Of a stretch of 38,034 nucleotides of DNA, positions 23,926-33,039 are shown piece by piece. The notes under the pieces were generated by a model. It saw only the letters and a program-made list of their open reading frames with translations, searched no databases and was not told the origin of the DNA. Source of the DNA: Planctomycetota bacterium (GTDB lineage Bacteria > Planctomycetota > UBA8108 > JACQVS01). Within the stretch, counting starts at the first letter, position 1. Every line of letters starts with the position of its first letter. Both the position numbers and the translations under genes were made by a program. The stretch spans positions 1 to 38,034 of the forward strand of contig JACQVS010000215.1 in NCBI GenBank assembly GCA_016209605.1, given 5' to 3'.

Positions 23926-26103
23926 TCACCTCCCGAACTTCATGTGGATGTCCCCCGCCGCAGCGACCGCGGGGGGCTCGGCGTGGTAGATCACCCAGAA
24001 GAAATCGAGGTTGCCCTCTGATTCCTCGATGGGGCCGCTCGCGTTAATCCCGTTCCAGCCCTGGAGGGTGATCTTTCTCGACGGACCGTAGGGCTGGACT
24101 TTCCATCGCTTCCAGTCCTCGGCCCCGGCGGGGGAGACGGACCACTTCCCGCTGGAGGAGCCAAACCTCCAGCGGCCGTCAGCGCTCAGCTCGACCTGCC
24201 GGTAGACCTTGTCTCCTGCCGCCCCGGCGCCTCCGATATCGTAGAAGAGGCGCGACGAGTAGACGCGCCATGCTCCTGCGAGCCTCGGCTCGACCTGGCA
24301 GCCCCGATCAGGGGCGCGGGCGCTTTCCCGCTCATCCTTGTTATCTTTGGCGGGGGCCTGCTTCTCCCCCCCGGGGCTCAGCTCCTCGCACCTCCGCCGC
24401 ACCTCCTCCGGCGAGCCGCTGGTTTCGAGGCAGCGGCGGTAGGCCTTCAGTGCCGCCTTGGTATTCCCCTGGGCATCGGCGGCGATCCCCAGCAGGAGGT
24501 CCGAGGTGCCGCCCATCGTCCCGGGGGAGCACTTGGCCAGCTGCTCCTCTGCCTCCTCGAGGTCCCCCCTGAAGAGGAGGGCCGTGCCGCACATGAGATG
24601 GCTGAGCGAGTCCGGCCTTTCCAGGACCACCCCCTGGAGGTGCTTGACCGCCTCGCAGATTTGCCGCTGAGCGAGGAGGGCCGCGCCGAGCATGAAGCGG
24701 GCATCGGTCCCGAGCTTCTTGACCTTCTTCCCGGCAAGCGGGATGGCCGCGCGGTACTCGGCGATGGCGCCCATCAGGTCCTTCCGCAGGATGCACTGGT
24801 CGCCCCGGGACACGGCCTCCTCGCAGGAGCCGGTTGAGCTCCCCTTCTTCTCGGGCCGACGCTCGTTGCCCGGATTCCTGGAGATCCGGGTTCCGGGAGG
24901 CGAGGTCTCGGTAGAGCCTCTGAGGGACGCCGCCCTGCCGGTCGCCGGCGACTTGTAATCGCCGTCGGAGGAGGGGCTGTGAAAATCGCTGTTCCCCTCG
25001 GGGAGCGGGACCTCATCTTCTTCTTCCTCCTTATTCCATCCGTCTTCGTGGTCCTCCTCCTCTTCCTCGAGGCGGTCTTCCGCCTCGTCAGAATCCGGAG
25101 GAGTCCCGCCGCGGACCGACCCCGGGGATTTGAAATCGCCGTCGGATTTCGGGGACTTGTAGGTGGAATCGCCCTCCGGGAGGTCGCCCGGCCGGTCCTT
25201 CTCATGGCAATGGCCGCCGGCGCCGGGAGTGGAGGGTTTGGAGCCGCCGTCCGAGGGGGGAGGCGCGTAGCCGCCGTCGGATCCCGGGGATTTGAAATCG
25301 CCGTCCGACCGGGGGGACTTGTATCCGCCGTCAGAGGTCGGCGGTTTGTAGCCGCCGTCGGATCGTGGGGATTTGTAGCCGCCATCGGAAGTCGGGGATT
25401 TGTAGCCGCCATCGGATCGAGGGGGCGTGTAGCCGCCGTCCGACTGCGGGGGCTTCCAGCTTCCATCGGAAGTCGGAGGCCTGTAGGCCCGGTCCGATTT
25501 CGGGGACCTGTACCCGCCGTCGGAAGTCGGAGACTTGTATGAGCCATCGGACTGCGGGGGCGAGTAACCGCCCTCCGACCGCGGGAGCTTGTAACCCCCA
25601 TCCGACCGGGGAGGTGAGTAACCCCCGTCCGATCGCGGGGGCGTGTAGCCTCCGTCGGCCCGCGGCAACTTGCGGCCAGGCCCCGAGATCGGCTGCTCGT
25701 GGTCGCTCTCCGGCGACGGGCAGATCTTGAGCCCCGGCAAGACGGGGGGCTTCCAGCAACCGTCCGGGGCCGGCTGCACCCAGATGTCTGGCCCCTCCTT
25801 GCCGGCGCCTGTTCCCGGCGTGTGCCCGTCCTTCGAGCGCGGATGGATCCGGAAATATCCCTTCTCGGCATCCTCCTCGGCGACCTGCTCGAGGCCACCG
25901 CCCTTGGCACGACTGGCGCTGCGCTTTGCCGCGGCCTCCGTGAGCACGGACTGGGTGAGGCTGGAGAACCATCGATCGCTTCCGACGTACGAGCCGCGCC
26001 CGAAGACGCCGTTCGTCGCGTCGTCGCCGTGGGTCCAAGCGCTGGTGAGAACTATCCCGAAGCACGCAGGAAAAAACCGCCGTAATCCTCGTCGAATGTT
26101 CAA
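23926..26103 (-). CDS. Secreted protein with sixteen 9-residue repeats, TPR-like region and beta C-terminus
   Basis: About 725 residues starting at a TTG codon with AAAGGAGG ideally placed upstream; the in-frame ATG six codons earlier would cover this ribosome site and is less likely. Residues 1-27 form a signal peptide (RRGLRRFFPACFGIVLTSAW). From residue 148 to 291 there are sixteen consecutive 9-residue units of the type SDGGYKSPT, with variants at the last positions. Further degenerate units follow, then a very acidic Glu/Asp tract around 335-360. Residues about 440-600 are TPR/SEL-like helical repeats (LMGAIAEYRAAIPLAGKKV; VKHLQGVVLERPDSLSHLM). The C-terminus (from about 620) is a beta-rich domain beginning AGAWRVYSSRLFYD and containing ELSADGRWRFGSS. 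I do not recognise the whole. It may be an extracellular or wall-linked scaffold. It is divergent from the lipase gene. Confidence 0.75.
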   Translation of the reverse strand: MNIRRGLRRFFPACFGIVLTSAWTHGDDATNGVFGRGSYVGSDRWFSSLTQSVLTEAAAKRSASRAKGGGLEQVAEEDAEKGYFRIHPRSKDGHTPGTGAGKEGPDIWVQPAPDGCWKPPVLPGLKICPSPESDHEQPISGPGRKLPRADGGYTPPRSDGGYSPPRSDGGYKLPRSEGGYSPPQSDGSYKSPTSDGGYRSPKSDRAYRPPTSDGSWKPPQSDGGYTPPRSDGGYKSPTSDGGYKSPRSDGGYKPPTSDGGYKSPRSDGDFKSPGSDGGYAPPPSDGGSKPSTPGAGGHCHEKDRPGDLPEGDSTYKSPKSDGDFKSPGSVRGGTPPDSDEAEDRLEEEEEDHEDGWNKEEEEDEVPLPEGNSDFHSPSSDGDYKSPATGRAASLRGSTETSPPGTRISRNPGNERRPEKKGSSTGSCEEAVSRGDQCILRKDLMGAIAEYRAAIPLAGKKVKKLGTDARFMLGAALLAQRQICEAVKHLQGVVLERPDSLSHLMCGTALLFRGDLEEAEEQLAKCSPGTMGGTSDLLLGIAADAQGNTKAALKAYRRCLETSGSPEEVRRRCEELSPGGEKQAPAKDNKDERESARAPDRGCQVEPRLAGAWRVYSSRLFYDIGGAGAAGDKVYRQVELSADGRWRFGSSSGKWSVSPAGAEDWKRWKVQPYGPSRKITLQGWNGINASGPIEESEGNLDFFWVIYHAEPPAVAAAGDIHMKFGR
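25231..25662 (-). repeat. Tandem 27-bp repeat array coding for nonapeptides
   Basis: Sixteen uninterrupted units of 27 bases inside the preceding gene encode the consensus Ser-Asp-Gly-Gly-Tyr-Lys-Ser/Pro-Pro-x. Synonymous and conservative changes are spread across units. One run near the C-terminal side (units 10-14) is almost identical, which suggests recent slippage or recombination. Confidence 0.9.
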
Positions 26104-26329
26104 AAGACCCTCCTTTCCCATTCTTCCCCGTCCTTGAGGACGGATCCTCTCCCCGCATCACCCAGACTGCATTCAAGACTACGATAGCTGAACGGCTCGG
26201 GCAAGCGAGGTGCCAGGCCGATAATCCCTGTCTTTCGCAAGGGGAAGGAAGAGAGACTTTTGCCGCAACTATTTGATATCATGAAGGGCCTATGATCGGA
26301 ATGGTTATCGCTTCGGGTGAGGTGCTTCC

Positions 26330-27115
26330 ATGAGCACAGAGACGGTGAAGCCGCCGCGGTTACAAGCTCCGATCGTGCTCGCCCACGGGCTCCTAGGCTT
26401 TTCGCGGCTCGAGGTCGGCGGGTACTCCCTGGTCTCCTACTTCCGGCTGATTCCGGAGTTCCTCGAGCAGGGCGGCAACCGGGTGGCGCTGACCGCGGTT
26501 CCGCCGGCGGGCTCGGTGGCCTCCCGCGCCGAGGCCCTGAAGCGGGAGATCCAGAAGCGTTTCGGCGAGGAGCCGATCCACTTGATCGCCCACAGCATGG
26601 GCGGCCTCGATGCCCGCCACATGATCACCTGTCTCGAGACGGCGAAGCGGATCCTCACCTTGACGACCCTGGGGACGCCCCACCGCGGCACCGTCTTCGC
26701 CGACCGCGCCGTCGAGCTGGCCGAGCGGTTCAACCTCTTCGAGTGGATCGCCAAGCTGGGGATCCCGAGCGAGGCTTTCCGGGACTTGCGCACCGAGGCT
26801 TGCCGGAAATTCAACGAGGCCACGCCGGATGCGCCGGCGGTGCGGTATTTTTCTATCGCCGGCGACAAGAAACGGGAGGAGATGTTTTTCCCGCTTCGCT
26901 ACAGCCACGATGTCATCGCGCCGGTCGAGGGCCCCAATGACGGCCTGGTGGCGGTGCAGTCGGCGCGCTGGGGCGAGCGGTCCACGGTGTGGAACTGCGA
27001 CCACTTCAACCTGGTAGGCTGGACCAGCCCGCGGGAGCAGCTGAGCGGCTACACTTTTGACGTTAAGACCGGTTACAGCGAGATCCTCAAGCTCCTGGTC
27101 GAATGTGGATTTTGA
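26330..27115 (+). CDS. Triacylglycerol lipase-like alpha/beta hydrolase
   Basis: A 261-residue lipase of the bacterial family I type. It starts PIVLAHGLLGFSRLEVGGY (oxyanion HG motif), has the nucleophile elbow AHSMGG with Ser89, then TLGTPHRGTVFAD. The family ending NDGLV (Asp204) is followed by CDHFNLVGW (His225), giving a complete Ser-Asp-His triad with the spacing seen in Burkholderia-type lipases. There is no signal peptide, so it may be cytoplasmic or exported in an unusual way; no foldase gene (lif) is visible next to it. It is divergent from the nonapeptide-repeat gene and converges with the pilin-like gene, whose stop is eight bases away. GGTGAGGTG precedes the ATG. Confidence 0.9.
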   Translation: MSTETVKPPRLQAPIVLAHGLLGFSRLEVGGYSLVSYFRLIPEFLEQGGNRVALTAVPPAGSVASRAEALKREIQKRFGEEPIHLIAHSMGGLDARHMITCLETAKRILTLTTLGTPHRGTVFADRAVELAERFNLFEWIAKLGIPSEAFRDLRTEACRKFNEATPDAPAVRYFSIAGDKKREEMFFPLRYSHDVIAPVEGPNDGLVAVQSARWGERSTVWNCDHFNLVGWTSPREQLSGYTFDVKTGYSEILKLLVECGF

Positions 27116-27123
27116 AAACCAGG

Positions 27124-27927
27124 TCAGTTGTAGTGGAGCTGGATGTTGGCCCGGTGGTAGAACTGATGGCCATGGCCGCTTCGATCGACGCCAACCGTCA
27201 GCATGTTGATGCGGAGATACCCATCCCAGGTGGAGTTCGAATTTACGTCAACGAACGACTCGCCCTGGTCATACATGCCGTTGCCATTGGAATCGACGAA
27301 GGTCTCCCCGACAATCGTGAAAATCGGGTCGGAAATCTTGTCCCCATCCATATCGAAGGCGACGCCGCCGGCCTGGCTCAAGACCATCCGGTCCTGGCCA
27401 AAAACGCTTTCCACGCCGCCGGTGGTTCGCAGGGCCAGGGAGCCGGTCAGAAAGGTGTCGAGGGTGTCTCCATCGTGGTTCAAATCGGTGTGTACCGCCT
27501 CTTCGGAGATCGAGCCCGTGGAAAGGACCCTGAGGGTGAGTCGGTGGGGGTCGGCGAAGGTGTCGACCATCGGCCCCGAGGCTTCCACGGCCCCCCAGTA
27601 AACGTCGCCGTTGGGGTCCAGGAAATCGAGCTGGGTGCCGTTGTTCTGCTCCACGGGCACCGTGAAAACGACGGAAGGATTGGAACTGGTCGCATCGAGC
27701 GAGACGATCTTCGCCGAGATCAAGTCATCGAGGATGCGCTCCTGGGCGATGACGGCCGATTCCTTGAGATTCGAGCGGAAGATGGCTTCGTTGTAGAAGT
27801 TGGTGACGTTGGTCAAGAGCGGGGTGGAAAAAAGAACAATTACGATGAGCAAACCGACGGCGACCACCGTTTCCACAAGAGTGAAACCCCCATGTTGACA
27901 GGGCGACCGGAATGTTTTCATCTCCAT
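27124..27927 (-). CDS. Type IV pilin-like protein (PulG/PilW-type N-terminus)
   Basis: A 267-residue protein with a prepilin leader and N-methylation motif: G14 followed by FTLVETVVAVGLLIVIVLF, with Glu at +5 after the expected cleavage. The body has beta-rich segments and asparagine/aspartate loops (LDPNGDVYWGAVEASG; FVDSNGNGMYDQGESF), the latter resembling calcium-binding or dockerin-like repeats. It probably is a minor pseudopilin or pilin. AAAGGAGG nine bases upstream fixes the start. It lies in the same direction as the next two genes (28423-30486, 30866-32938), 51 bases downstream of the short pilin-like gene. Which machine (T2SS or type IV pilus) it serves is not shown by the window. 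Confidence 0.85.
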   Translation of the reverse strand: MEMKTFRSPCQHGGFTLVETVVAVGLLIVIVLFSTPLLTNVTNFYNEAIFRSNLKESAVIAQERILDDLISAKIVSLDATSSNPSVVFTVPVEQNNGTQLDFLDPNGDVYWGAVEASGPMVDTFADPHRLTLRVLSTGSISEEAVHTDLNHDGDTLDTFLTGSLALRTTGGVESVFGQDRMVLSQAGGVAFDMDGDKISDPIFTIVGETFVDSNGNGMYDQGESFVDVNSNSTWDGYLRINMLTVGVDRSGHGHQFYHRANIQLHYN

Positions 27928-27978
27928 CGATCAAATCCTCCTTTATAAATCCGCGGATCCTTCCGCATCTCGATGCGT

Positions 27979-28386
27979 CTAGTTCGCCACCCGCACGTAA
28001 GTCACCACCTGGATCGGAGCGACATTATCGCCGTGGCTCACGCTCAAATCGATCCGGACCAGATTGGCGAGCCCCGCGGCCCCGGTTTGAATGATGGAGG
28101 TGCAGGTATTTCCGGTGCGGGTGATGGTTTTATTGAACTCCGAAAGGCTCACGCCGCTGGGGAAGGCGTTGCTGGCCTGGGACTTGAATTCCTCGACCCG
28201 GCTGCGGAGCTCGGCGTAGTCCATGTACCTTTCCTGGGAAATGTTTTCGTTTTGCTCGGTGAGAATCATGACTCCGGAGGACAGGACCACGCCGAGGATC
28301 AGGAGAGTGATGCTCACCATCAACTCGACCATGGTGAAGCCCTGGCGACTCGATGTATGTCCGGACCTGCTGTTCATGAAATTCAT
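27979..28386 (-). CDS. Short type IV pilin-like protein (PilV-type)
   Basis: A 135-residue pseudopilin/pilin. After a 16-residue leader ending in Gly16 it has FTMVELMVSITLLILGVVL, with Glu at +5. The rest is a small mixed domain (YMDYAELRSRVEEFKSQAS; VRIDLSVSHGDNVAPIQVV). The ATG coding MNFMNSRSG has GGGAGG nearby; the longer frame adds ten codons without support. It sits 36 bases after the stop of the first PilX-like gene and is probably part of one transcription unit with it and the following pilin-like gene. Confidence 0.85.
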   Translation of the reverse strand: MNFMNSRSGHTSSRQGFTMVELMVSITLLILGVVLSSGVMILTEQNENISQERYMDYAELRSRVEEFKSQASNAFPSGVSLSEFNKTITRTGNTCTSIIQTGAAGLANLVRIDLSVSHGDNVAPIQVVTYVRVAN

Positions 28387-28422
28387 TTGCCATTCCTCCC
28401 TTCGCCCGTGGGGCATGCTCTC

Positions 28423-30486
28423 TCAGTAGCTGGTGAGTGTGGGACTCTTCCTGACCATGACTTTGCGGACCATGGAAACTTTCGTGGTGTCCCGGATATT
28501 CAAGAGCTGCTTGACCCGTTCGTCGTAATTGATTTCCAGGCCATCCGCCACCAGCACGCCCGCATCGCGTGCCACCAGGGCGCCGTTGATGATCATCTGG
28601 CCGAGGGTTTTCGAGGCCGTTCGCGCCAGGGTGAAGATGGAGCTGTCGGTGTAGATGAGCGCATCGATCTTGAATTCCGATCCGGAGGGGCGCTTGGATT
28701 CATCCTCGATCCAGAAATCCTTCAGCTGCTTGGAGGTGATCCAGGAGCTGGTGGGATTCAGGGGCGTGATGGTCGCTCCCGCCGGCGGCGTGACCGCGAT
28801 CACATCGGAGAAGCTTCCCGGATGCTCGCTGCCGATCCAGGTTTGATTGGCGTCATCCCAGACCGTCTTGCCGGTCTTGAAGACCCACACCGGCGAGCTG
28901 GGATCGATCTTGTAATATTTGGGCTGGTAACTGGGATCATAGGTGCTGTTCGTGACCGCGATCCCGCCCGGCCCGGGAAGGGTCGGCTGGGTCTTCTGCC
29001 ATTCCCGGCGGTTGAAGATCGCCAGTTGAGAGATGGAGAATCCGAAGCCATCCGTCGACTTGCCGGTCATGAGGGAGGTGTCGCTGGTGAGGGAGCCCTT
29101 TTGGGGGGTGAGGTAGTCGCCCACCATGATGTTTCCGCCCGCCGTCACCGCCAGGGTGTTCGGGGTGCCGTCCGCGGAGATTCCGTACTGGCGCTTTCCG
29201 CCGCTGACCTCGTCGTTGTAGGTCAAGTCCCCGGCGATGTAGACGTTCCCTCGAGCGATGATGGAGCCGGTCCCCTGGACCGTTCCCTTGATGATCACGT
29301 CGCCATCCACCACCACCCTGCCGTCGATGCGGATGGGGCTGGAGGCGGTCCCGGTGAGGATCAGGTTTCCATCGATGAGCCCCTGGCCGCTCACCGGATT
29401 CGAGATCGACAGGCTGGTCCCCCCGAAGCTGCTCCCCTTGGGAATCACGTAGCCGAATCCGGAAACGCTGCCTCCCGCGCTCTCCGCGACCTGGGTAAAC
29501 TCCGCATCATCGACGATGCGGTTTTGGTTGTCATCCGAGAAGATCGACGGGAAGTCCTGGGGAACGCTTCCATCGGTTTGATTTTCAGGGGCCTTGGGGT
29601 AATTCATGTAGAGGTTGTAGCCCGGCAGGGGATTGCCGTCGCTCCCGAGGGGCGCGGGGGTGAGGCTGATGAGCGAGGTGCTGCTCGGATCGATCATCCC
29701 ATCGGTGAAGGTGTAGCCTTGCAGGGTGGTGCCGGTGAGGTCGGCGAGGACGGTCCCGCTCTTGTTCATCAGCTTGTTCATCACGTACAGGGTTCCGGCG
29801 ATGGTGGAGTCGCAGTTGGTTCGGATCATCATGCTTTCCAGGCTCGCCACGCGGATGCGCTCGTAGGGGCCGCCGTCGAACTTCTTCACGCTGTCGATCT
29901 TGGTATGGCAGAAGATGCAGGAGACGTTGTTGGATAGAAGGCCGAATTCGAATCCTTCGAAAGGCTCTCCCTCGGCCCGGTAAACCGATTCCAGATTCTC
30001 GGTGTGGCCGAAAACCGTGACCGAGGACTGGAAGCGCAGCTCGGTGTGGTTGGAACCATCGGTGCGAAGCACGATGACCGAGGCGGCGGCGCCGTCGGTC
30101 AACTGCAAGGAATTCAAAGGAACCCCGATCCAGATGCCCGGTTTGATATCCAGAACGGAGTTCGAGTCCAGGTATAGCCGGAAATTGGTCAGGCTGGCGG
30201 GGCTGCCGCCTTTGGCCTGGAGGAAGCCTTCCCAGATCCGTTCCACCGCGTAGTTCAGCGCCCCCTCGGCGCCGTAGTAGGAGGCGACCTTGTTGGTGTA
30301 GTCGAATTTGAGCCGGCCGCGCTGGAGCTCGATCAGGAGCAGCGTGCCTGACATGATCCCCAACATCAGGACGAGGATGATGCTCAGAACCAGGGCGCTT
30401 CCCCGCTTTCTGAACGTCGTTCGGTTGAGGTCCAAAAGCAGTTTCCGTTTCGAGAGGGTTGGAACAAAAGGCGAAGGTGGCTTCAT
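28423..30486 (-). CDS. PilX-like pilus assembly protein with CxxCH motif (copy 1)
   Basis: A 687-residue protein. The N-terminus has one strong membrane segment (SALVLSIILVLMLGIMSGTL, residues 30-49) after a basic stretch, matching PilX-type minor pilins that lack a classical leader. Residues 190-194 are Cys-Ile-Phe-Cys-His, a CxxCH motif typical of covalent heme c attachment. The central part (about 370-430) has beta-helix or bactofilin-like repeats (GLIDGNLILTGTASSPIRID; GSIIARGNVYIAGDLTYNDE). The protein is closely related to the next gene upstream (30866-32938), with the same motif at the equivalent place. The start has GAGGGG upstream. Large PilX-like proteins of this type are known from planctomycete-like genomes; their function is not known. 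One CxxCH could also bind a metal other than heme. Confidence 0.82.
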   Translation of the reverse strand: MKPPSPFVPTLSKRKLLLDLNRTTFRKRGSALVLSIILVLMLGIMSGTLLLIELQRGRLKFDYTNKVASYYGAEGALNYAVERIWEGFLQAKGGSPASLTNFRLYLDSNSVLDIKPGIWIGVPLNSLQLTDGAAASVIVLRTDGSNHTELRFQSSVTVFGHTENLESVYRAEGEPFEGFEFGLLSNNVSCIFCHTKIDSVKKFDGGPYERIRVASLESMMIRTNCDSTIAGTLYVMNKLMNKSGTVLADLTGTTLQGYTFTDGMIDPSSTSLISLTPAPLGSDGNPLPGYNLYMNYPKAPENQTDGSVPQDFPSIFSDDNQNRIVDDAEFTQVAESAGGSVSGFGYVIPKGSSFGGTSLSISNPVSGQGLIDGNLILTGTASSPIRIDGRVVVDGDVIIKGTVQGTGSIIARGNVYIAGDLTYNDEVSGGKRQYGISADGTPNTLAVTAGGNIMVGDYLTPQKGSLTSDTSLMTGKSTDGFGFSISQLAIFNRREWQKTQPTLPGPGGIAVTNSTYDPSYQPKYYKIDPSSPVWVFKTGKTVWDDANQTWIGSEHPGSFSDVIAVTPPAGATITPLNPTSSWITSKQLKDFWIEDESKRPSGSEFKIDALIYTDSSIFTLARTASKTLGQMIINGALVARDAGVLVADGLEINYDERVKQLLNIRDTTKVSMVRKVMVRKSPTLTSY

Positions 30487-30591
30487 TTCATTTACCCCTC
30501 AGATCAAGCGGGCGCCAGGCGGGACGCCCGTTTTCTTGAAGACCGAGTGACTCCAGCGACCGCTTCAGGCTTTTGGGCAAAATTCATACCC

Positions 30592-30605
30592 GTGAAATAT
30601 TTCCC
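30592..30605. promoter_or_regulatory. Conserved palindrome upstream of PilX-like copy 1
   Basis: GTGAAATATTTCCC is a nearly perfect 14-bp palindrome (consensus GGGAAATATTTCCC) present at the same relative place before both duplicated genes, about 105 bases before each start codon. The bases around it have changed more than the palindrome. It may be an operator. A weak -10-like TATGAAT lies next to it on the minus strand. Confidence 0.45.
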
Positions 30606-30865
30606 GGACGATCGACGGAATGGATTTTTATGGCCAGTCCGATTCTTGACTTAAGAATAACCCGATAATTTTCATTGACGGTGCGAAGCCGAGGTTGACC
30701 CATTTGGGGCAACAAACTTTGTCATCGAGACAAATTTGGTCAGAAATTTCCAGGAAGATGTTCGAGTGCGAAAGGGCGGCACCGGGTCGTGCAAAATGTC
30801 AATTCATTCTTGCCGATCCGTTGTACCATGAACTTCGCAGTCAAGCGTCGCCTGGGGACTCACCA

Positions 30866-32938
30866 TCAGTAGTAGGTAGTGAAGGTGGGGCTTTTCCTGA
30901 CCATGACGGTGCGTACCATGGTAACCTTCGCCGTATCTCGTATGTTCATGAGCTCCTTGACCCGTACATCGTAATTGATCTCCAAGCCCCCCGCCGCCAG
31001 GACGCCCACGTCTCGCGCCACCAGGGCGCCGTTGAGGATCAATTGGCCGAGGGTGTTCGAGCCCGTTCGCGCCATGGTATAGATGGAGCTGTCGGTGTAA
31101 AGGAGCGCATCGACCTTGAAGTCCGATCCGTAGGGGCGATTGGCATTGTCCTCGATCCAGAAATCCTTCAGCTGCTTGGCGGTGATCCAGGAAGTGGAGG
31201 GGTTGAGGATCGTGGTGGTTGCTCCCGCACCCGGCGTGATCGAGATCATATCGGTGAAGGTGCTCGGATGCTCGCTGCCGATCCAGGTCTGATTGACTGC
31301 ATCCCAGACCGTCTTCGAGTTCTTGAAAACCCACACCGGCGAGCTGGGATCGATCTGGTAATATTTGGGCTTGTAAGCGGGGTCATAAGTGCTGTTCGTG
31401 ACCGCGATCCCGCCCGGTCCGGGAAGGGTCGGCTGGGTCTTCTGCCATTCCCGGCGGTTGAAGATCGAGAGCTGCGAGATGGTGAATCCGAAGCCGTTCG
31501 CCGAATTGCCGGTCATGATGGAGGTGTCGCTGGTGAGCGAGCCGCCCTTGGGGGTGAGGTAGTCGCCCACCAGGACGTTTCCGCCCGCCGCCAGCGCCAG
31601 GCGATTCGTAGTGCCGTCCGCCGCTGTTCCGTACAGCCGCTTCCCGCCGCTGACCTCGTCGTTGTAGGTCAAGTCTCCGGCGATGTAGATGTTCCCACGA
31701 GCGATGATGGAACCGGACCCTTGCACCGTTCCCTTGATGACGACGTCGCCATCCACCGCCAGCTTGCCGTCGATGCGGATGGGGCTGGAGGCGGTCCCGG
31801 TGAGGATCAGGTTTCCATCGATGAGCCCCTGGCCGCTCACCGGATTCGAGATCGCCAGGCTGGTCCCTCCAAAGCTGCTGCTCTTGGGAATCACGTAACC
31901 GAATCCGGAGACGCTGCCGCCGGCGATCCCCGAAACCTGGGCAAACTCCGCATCATCGACGAGGCGGTTCAGATTGCTGTCCAGGAAGACCGACGGGAAG
32001 TCCTGGGGGACGCTGCCATCGCTTTGATTCGCGGGAGTTGTGGGGTAGCTCATGTAAAGGTTATAGCCCGGCAGAGGATTGCCATCGCTCCCGAGGGGCG
32101 CGGGCGTGGGGCTGATGAGCGTGGTGCTGCTCGGGTCGATCATCCCATCGGTGAAAGTGTAGCCTTGCAGGGTGGTGCTGGAGAGGTCGGCGAGGACGGT
32201 CCCGCTCTTGTCCATCAGCTTGTTCATCACGTACAGGGTTCCGGCGATGGTGGAGTCGCAGTCGGTTCGAATCAACATGCTTTCCAGGCTCGCCACGCGC
32301 ACGCGCTCGTAGGGACCGCCGTCGAACTTATTCACGCTGTCGATCTTGGTATGGCAGAAGATGCAGGAGACGTTGTTGGATAGGAGGCCGAATTCGAACC
32401 CTTCGAAGGGCTCTCCCTCGATCCGATAAACCGATTCCAGGGTCTCCGTGTGGCTGAGAACCGTGACCGAGGACCGGAAGCGCAGCTCGGTGCGGGTGGG
32501 CTCATCGGTGCGAAGCACCGAGACCGAGGCGGCGGCGCCGCCGGTCAACTGCAAGGAGTTTGAGGGCACCGCAACCCAGCTGTCCGGTTTGATATCCAGA
32601 ACGGAGTTTGAGTCCAGGTATTGCCGGAAATTAGTCAGGCTGGCGGGGCTGCCGCCGTTGGCCTGGAGGAAGCCATCCCAGACCTGTTCCACCGCGTAGT
32701 TCAGCGCTCCCTCGGCGCCATAGTAGGCGGCGATTTTGTTCATGTAGTCGAGCTTGACCCGGCCGCGCCGAAGCTGGATCAGGAGCAGGGTGCCTGACAT
32801 GATTCCCACCATGAGGAGGAGGAGGAGGCTCAGCACCAGGGCGCCGCCGTGCCTTCGCCCAGTTGCATCGTGGAGGCCCAAAGTCAGCGTCAGTTTACCT
32901 TTCGAGATGATTGGAATGAAAGGCGAATATGGCTTCAT
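30866..32938 (-). CDS. PilX-like pilus assembly protein with CxxCH motif (copy 2)
   Basis: A 690-residue paralog of the downstream neighbour, similar along its full length. It has the same N-terminal membrane segment (GALVLSLLLLLMVGIMSGT), and Cys192-Ile-Phe-Cys195-His196 repeats the CxxCH motif. Changes are scattered rather than clustered (for example WVAVPSNSLQLTGG versus WIGVPLNSLQLTDG). Both have the same large glycine-rich beta segments. Internal ATG at MKPYSPFIPIISKGK is preferred, aligned with the paralog's start and with AGGGG close upstream; the longer frame adds 30 codons not shared with copy 1. The two genes probably diverged after tandem duplication and could serve as alternative subunits. 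Confidence 0.82.
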   Translation of the reverse strand: MKPYSPFIPIISKGKLTLTLGLHDATGRRHGGALVLSLLLLLMVGIMSGTLLLIQLRRGRVKLDYMNKIAAYYGAEGALNYAVEQVWDGFLQANGGSPASLTNFRQYLDSNSVLDIKPDSWVAVPSNSLQLTGGAAASVSVLRTDEPTRTELRFRSSVTVLSHTETLESVYRIEGEPFEGFEFGLLSNNVSCIFCHTKIDSVNKFDGGPYERVRVASLESMLIRTDCDSTIAGTLYVMNKLMDKSGTVLADLSSTTLQGYTFTDGMIDPSSTTLISPTPAPLGSDGNPLPGYNLYMSYPTTPANQSDGSVPQDFPSVFLDSNLNRLVDDAEFAQVSGIAGGSVSGFGYVIPKSSSFGGTSLAISNPVSGQGLIDGNLILTGTASSPIRIDGKLAVDGDVVIKGTVQGSGSIIARGNIYIAGDLTYNDEVSGGKRLYGTAADGTTNRLALAAGGNVLVGDYLTPKGGSLTSDTSIMTGNSANGFGFTISQLSIFNRREWQKTQPTLPGPGGIAVTNSTYDPAYKPKYYQIDPSSPVWVFKNSKTVWDAVNQTWIGSEHPSTFTDMISITPGAGATTTILNPSTSWITAKQLKDFWIEDNANRPYGSDFKVDALLYTDSSIYTMARTGSNTLGQLILNGALVARDVGVLAAGGLEINYDVRVKELMNIRDTAKVTMVRTVMVRKSPTFTTYY

Positions 32939-33039
32939 TTCCCCTACCTGTGAGATTAGCGGACATCCAGCGGGACGCCGGTTCTTCCTGAAGACCGAGT
33001 GACAGGGCCGCAGCTGGCTTGCGGGCAAAACTTATACCT

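Larger units (their letters stand above)
28423..30765 (-). repeat. Tandem duplication unit 1 (gene plus upstream region)
   Basis: The gene at 28423-30486 with about 280 bases upstream closely matches 30866-33220. Upstream landmarks shared by both copies are GAAGACCGAGTGAC, GGGCAAAA(T/C)T, the palindrome GTGAAATATTTCCC, and ATCGA tracts. The duplication thus copied the gene together with its control region. The copies are separated by about 100 bases with no counterpart. Confidence 0.85.

Noticed and set aside
25000..25700. A CRISPR-like look of regular repeats
   Set aside because: The 27-bp period is fully in frame and codes for a regular peptide. There are no spacers between identical repeats.
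27973..29937. 654-codon plus-strand frame, with a similar one at 30695-32383
   Set aside because: Both are antisense of the duplicated PilX-like genes. Their similarity to each other follows from the duplication and is not evidence of a gene.
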